A stretch of DNA of 5,186 nucleotides from Polaromonas sp. Its GTDB lineage: Bacteria > Pseudomonadota > Gammaproteobacteria > Burkholderiales > Burkholderiaceae_C. Under the pieces are notes generated by a model. That model had not been told where the DNA came from, did not search any database, and saw only the letters and a list, made by a program, of their open reading frames with translations. Positions 5,079 to 5,186 of this stretch are shown piece after piece. The stretch covers positions 1 to 5,186 of the forward strand of contig JABMMH010000145.1 of the NCBI GenBank assembly GCA_013205645.1, given 5' to 3'. The position numbers and the translations under genes were made by a program. The first letter of the stretch is position 1; every line of letters starts with the position of its first letter.

Positions 5079-5186
5079 TCAGAGCTTGCGAATTCGCTTG
5101 ACGTCAATCTTGACTGAGTTCCAATCTTTGTCGACCTCGCCAAAGATCTCCACACGGTCTGTGGCGGAAACGGTTTGACCTGCCCA
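5079..5186 (-). CDS. ygiW: YgiW/YdeI-family OB-fold periplasmic stress protein, C-terminal part
   Basis: Only the last 35 codons are in the window; the gene continues beyond the right edge. The visible sequence contains TDRVEIFGEVDKDWNSVKI (9-27) and ends in DVKRIRKL. This matches the C-terminal strand pair of the bacterial OB-fold (BOF) family, in which E. coli YgiW ends with a nearly identical GEVDKDWNSVEIDVKQIRK block. Family members are small periplasmic proteins linked to tolerance of peroxide, cadmium, acid and cationic peptides. The stop TGA occupies 5079-5081, 10 bp from the convergent aldolase stop. Family assignment is strong for such a short piece because the motif is distinctive; the exact paralogue (YgiW, YdeI or another BOF protein) cannot be settled. 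Confidence 0.85.
   Translation of the reverse strand, partial: WAGQTVSATDRVEIFGEVDKDWNSVKIDVKRIRKL

Noticed and set aside
5088..5097. Palindrome GCGAATTCGC near the aldolase/YgiW junction as a terminator
   Set aside because: It lies inside the conserved coding end of the YgiW-family gene, has no room for a loop and no U-tract, and is explained by the Arg-Ile-Arg codons.

Overview
The window reads as chromosome from a betaproteobacterium, most likely Burkholderiales of the Comamonadaceae type. The grounds are the moderately high GC, a Bug-family (TctC-like) periplasmic solute-binding protein, which that group has in very large numbers, a DUF3455 lipoprotein, and a group 1 truncated haemoglobin. 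This placement is inferred from gene content, not from a phylogenetic marker. There are eight protein-coding genes, two of them cut by the window edges. I see no rRNA, tRNA, CRISPR array, insertion sequence or phage gene.

Left block (1-1950, all + strand): the 3' part of a truncated haemoglobin gene, closed by a hairpin terminator; a DUF3455 lipoprotein gene followed 20 bp later by a small MarR-like winged-helix regulator, closed by a second hairpin; and a 171-residue exported or membrane-anchored protein of no family I recognise. This last gene runs tail to tail into the next block with only 6 bp between stop codons.

Right block (1957-5068): a divergent catabolic-looking module. On the minus strand, a Bug/TctC solute-binding protein gene is followed 7 bp later by a beta-lactamase-fold serine hydrolase gene, almost certainly one operon. 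On the plus strand, diverging from it, lies an HpaI-type class II pyruvate aldolase with all recognisable active-site residues. The 231-bp space between them holds the most informative non-coding structure in the window: a consensus TTGACA -35 box, an 8-A tract in a 17-bp spacer, and a perfect 19-bp inverted repeat touching the -35 box, which looks like an operator. A working model is capture of a carboxylate by the Bug protein, opening of an ester, amide or lactone bond by the hydrolase, and aldol cleavage to pyruvate plus an aldehyde by the HpaI-like enzyme. The substrate cannot be read from sequence, and no membrane TctA/TctB partners are in view.

Right edge (5079-5186, minus strand): the C-terminal 35 residues of a YgiW/YdeI-family OB-fold periplasmic stress protein, convergent with the aldolase gene with 10 bp between stops.

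No clearly undescribed system is present. The points most worth following are the operator-promoter arrangement, the apparently apolar distal haem pocket of the haemoglobin, and the unassigned 171-residue protein.
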